DNA from: Chloroflexia bacterium | Lineage (GTDB): Bacteria > Chloroflexota > Chloroflexia > Thermomicrobiales > UBA6265 | DNA: 5,977 nt | NCBI GenBank assembly: GCA_013694885.1 | Contig: JACDBO010000272.1 | Span: forward strand, 1 to 5,977 | Direction of reading: 5' to 3' | In this document: positions 5,776 through 5,977 of the stretch, one piece after another | Layout: the number at the start of each line of letters is the position of its first letter | Position numbering within the stretch: the first letter of the stretch is position 1 | Notes under the pieces: model-generated | Seen by the model: the letters and a program-made list of their open reading frames with translations, nothing else | Databases searched by the model: none | Told to the model about the DNA's origin: nothing | Translations under genes and position numbers: made by a program

Positions 5776-5977
5776 TCACGGACCGGTGCCGGCGAGGTCC
5801 GGTTGGGTGTGGGGATGGCGCAGCGCCGGCGCGCCGAGCACCAGGCTGGCGACGGCGATGCCGCCGCCGCCGACCGCGACCAGCAGACCGGCGCGGGCAC
5901 CGGAATCGTCGATGGCGAGACCGGCGAGCATCACACCCAGTGCGGCGCCGGCGGCGATTGCGGCGATAATCCACGAG
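5776..5977 (-). CDS. Membrane transporter, probably MFS, C-terminal fragment
   Basis: The last 66 codons of a gene entering from the right edge, converging on the NTF2-like gene with 19 bases between the stop codons. The peptide has two hydrophobic segments: SWIIAAIAAGAALGVMLAGL, then a short loop IDDSGARAG, then LLVAVGGGGIAVASLVLG. A polar tail (RHPHTQPDLAGTGP) follows. Small-residue-rich helices joined by a short loop and ending in a short polar tail fit the last two spans of a major facilitator superfamily transporter, where GxxLGxxLAG patterns are common. Other polytopic families cannot be excluded. A different frame on this strand is also open, but it encodes only Arg-rich low-complexity sequence. 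Confidence 0.6.
   Translation of the reverse strand, partial: SWIIAAIAAGAALGVMLAGLAIDDSGARAGLLVAVGGGGIAVASLVLGAPALRHPHTQPDLAGTGP

Noticed and set aside
5755..5776. AGCGG/CCGCT inverted repeat between the convergent stops as a bidirectional terminator
   Set aside because: Only five base pairs with a 12-base loop and no U-run; a chance occurrence is likely in such GC-rich sequence.

Overview
The window is GC-rich bacterial chromosome, with strong G/C bias at third codon positions and many GTG/ATG overlaps. Leaderless and Shine-Dalgarno starts occur together, and the regulator/ABC genes look like those of Actinomycetota or GC-rich Chloroflexota. I cannot choose between these phyla from sequence alone. 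No rRNA, tRNA, CRISPR array, insertion sequence or other mobile element was seen.

Left part, minus strand (1-1782). A TetR/AcrR-type repressor gene (1213-1782) is followed by a strong GC hairpin. Next comes an intergenic region with its own TTGACA promoter, then two tandem fumarylacetoacetate-hydrolase (FAH) family genes. The first FAH gene (104-1066) is complete. The second (from 107 leftward) is cut by the window edge and overlaps the first by an ATGA. Together they look like a small catabolic operon for an unidentified 2-oxo or dioxo acid.

Centre, plus strand (1790-5229). Two overlapping divergent promoters lie between tetR and a three-gene transport operon. The operon encodes a 52-residue single-span membrane protein (1905-2063), a MacB/LolD-type ABC ATPase (2063-2773) and an 819-residue permease with two FtsX domains (2770-5229). 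The three genes overlap by 1 and 4 bases, so they are probably translationally coupled. The simplest reading is that the TetR protein represses itself and this exporter by binding the shared promoter region. The substrate is unknown.

Right part. A GC hairpin follows the permease. Then comes a small NTF2-fold (SnoaL/DUF4440-like) gene with a very good ribosome binding site (5385-5756). Convergent to it is the 3' end of a membrane protein gene, probably an MFS transporter (5776-5977, minus strand).

The most interesting parts are the short membrane protein coupled to the ABC transporter, the compact divergent promoter region with a predicted leaderless tetR mRNA, and the coupled pair of FAH paralogues.
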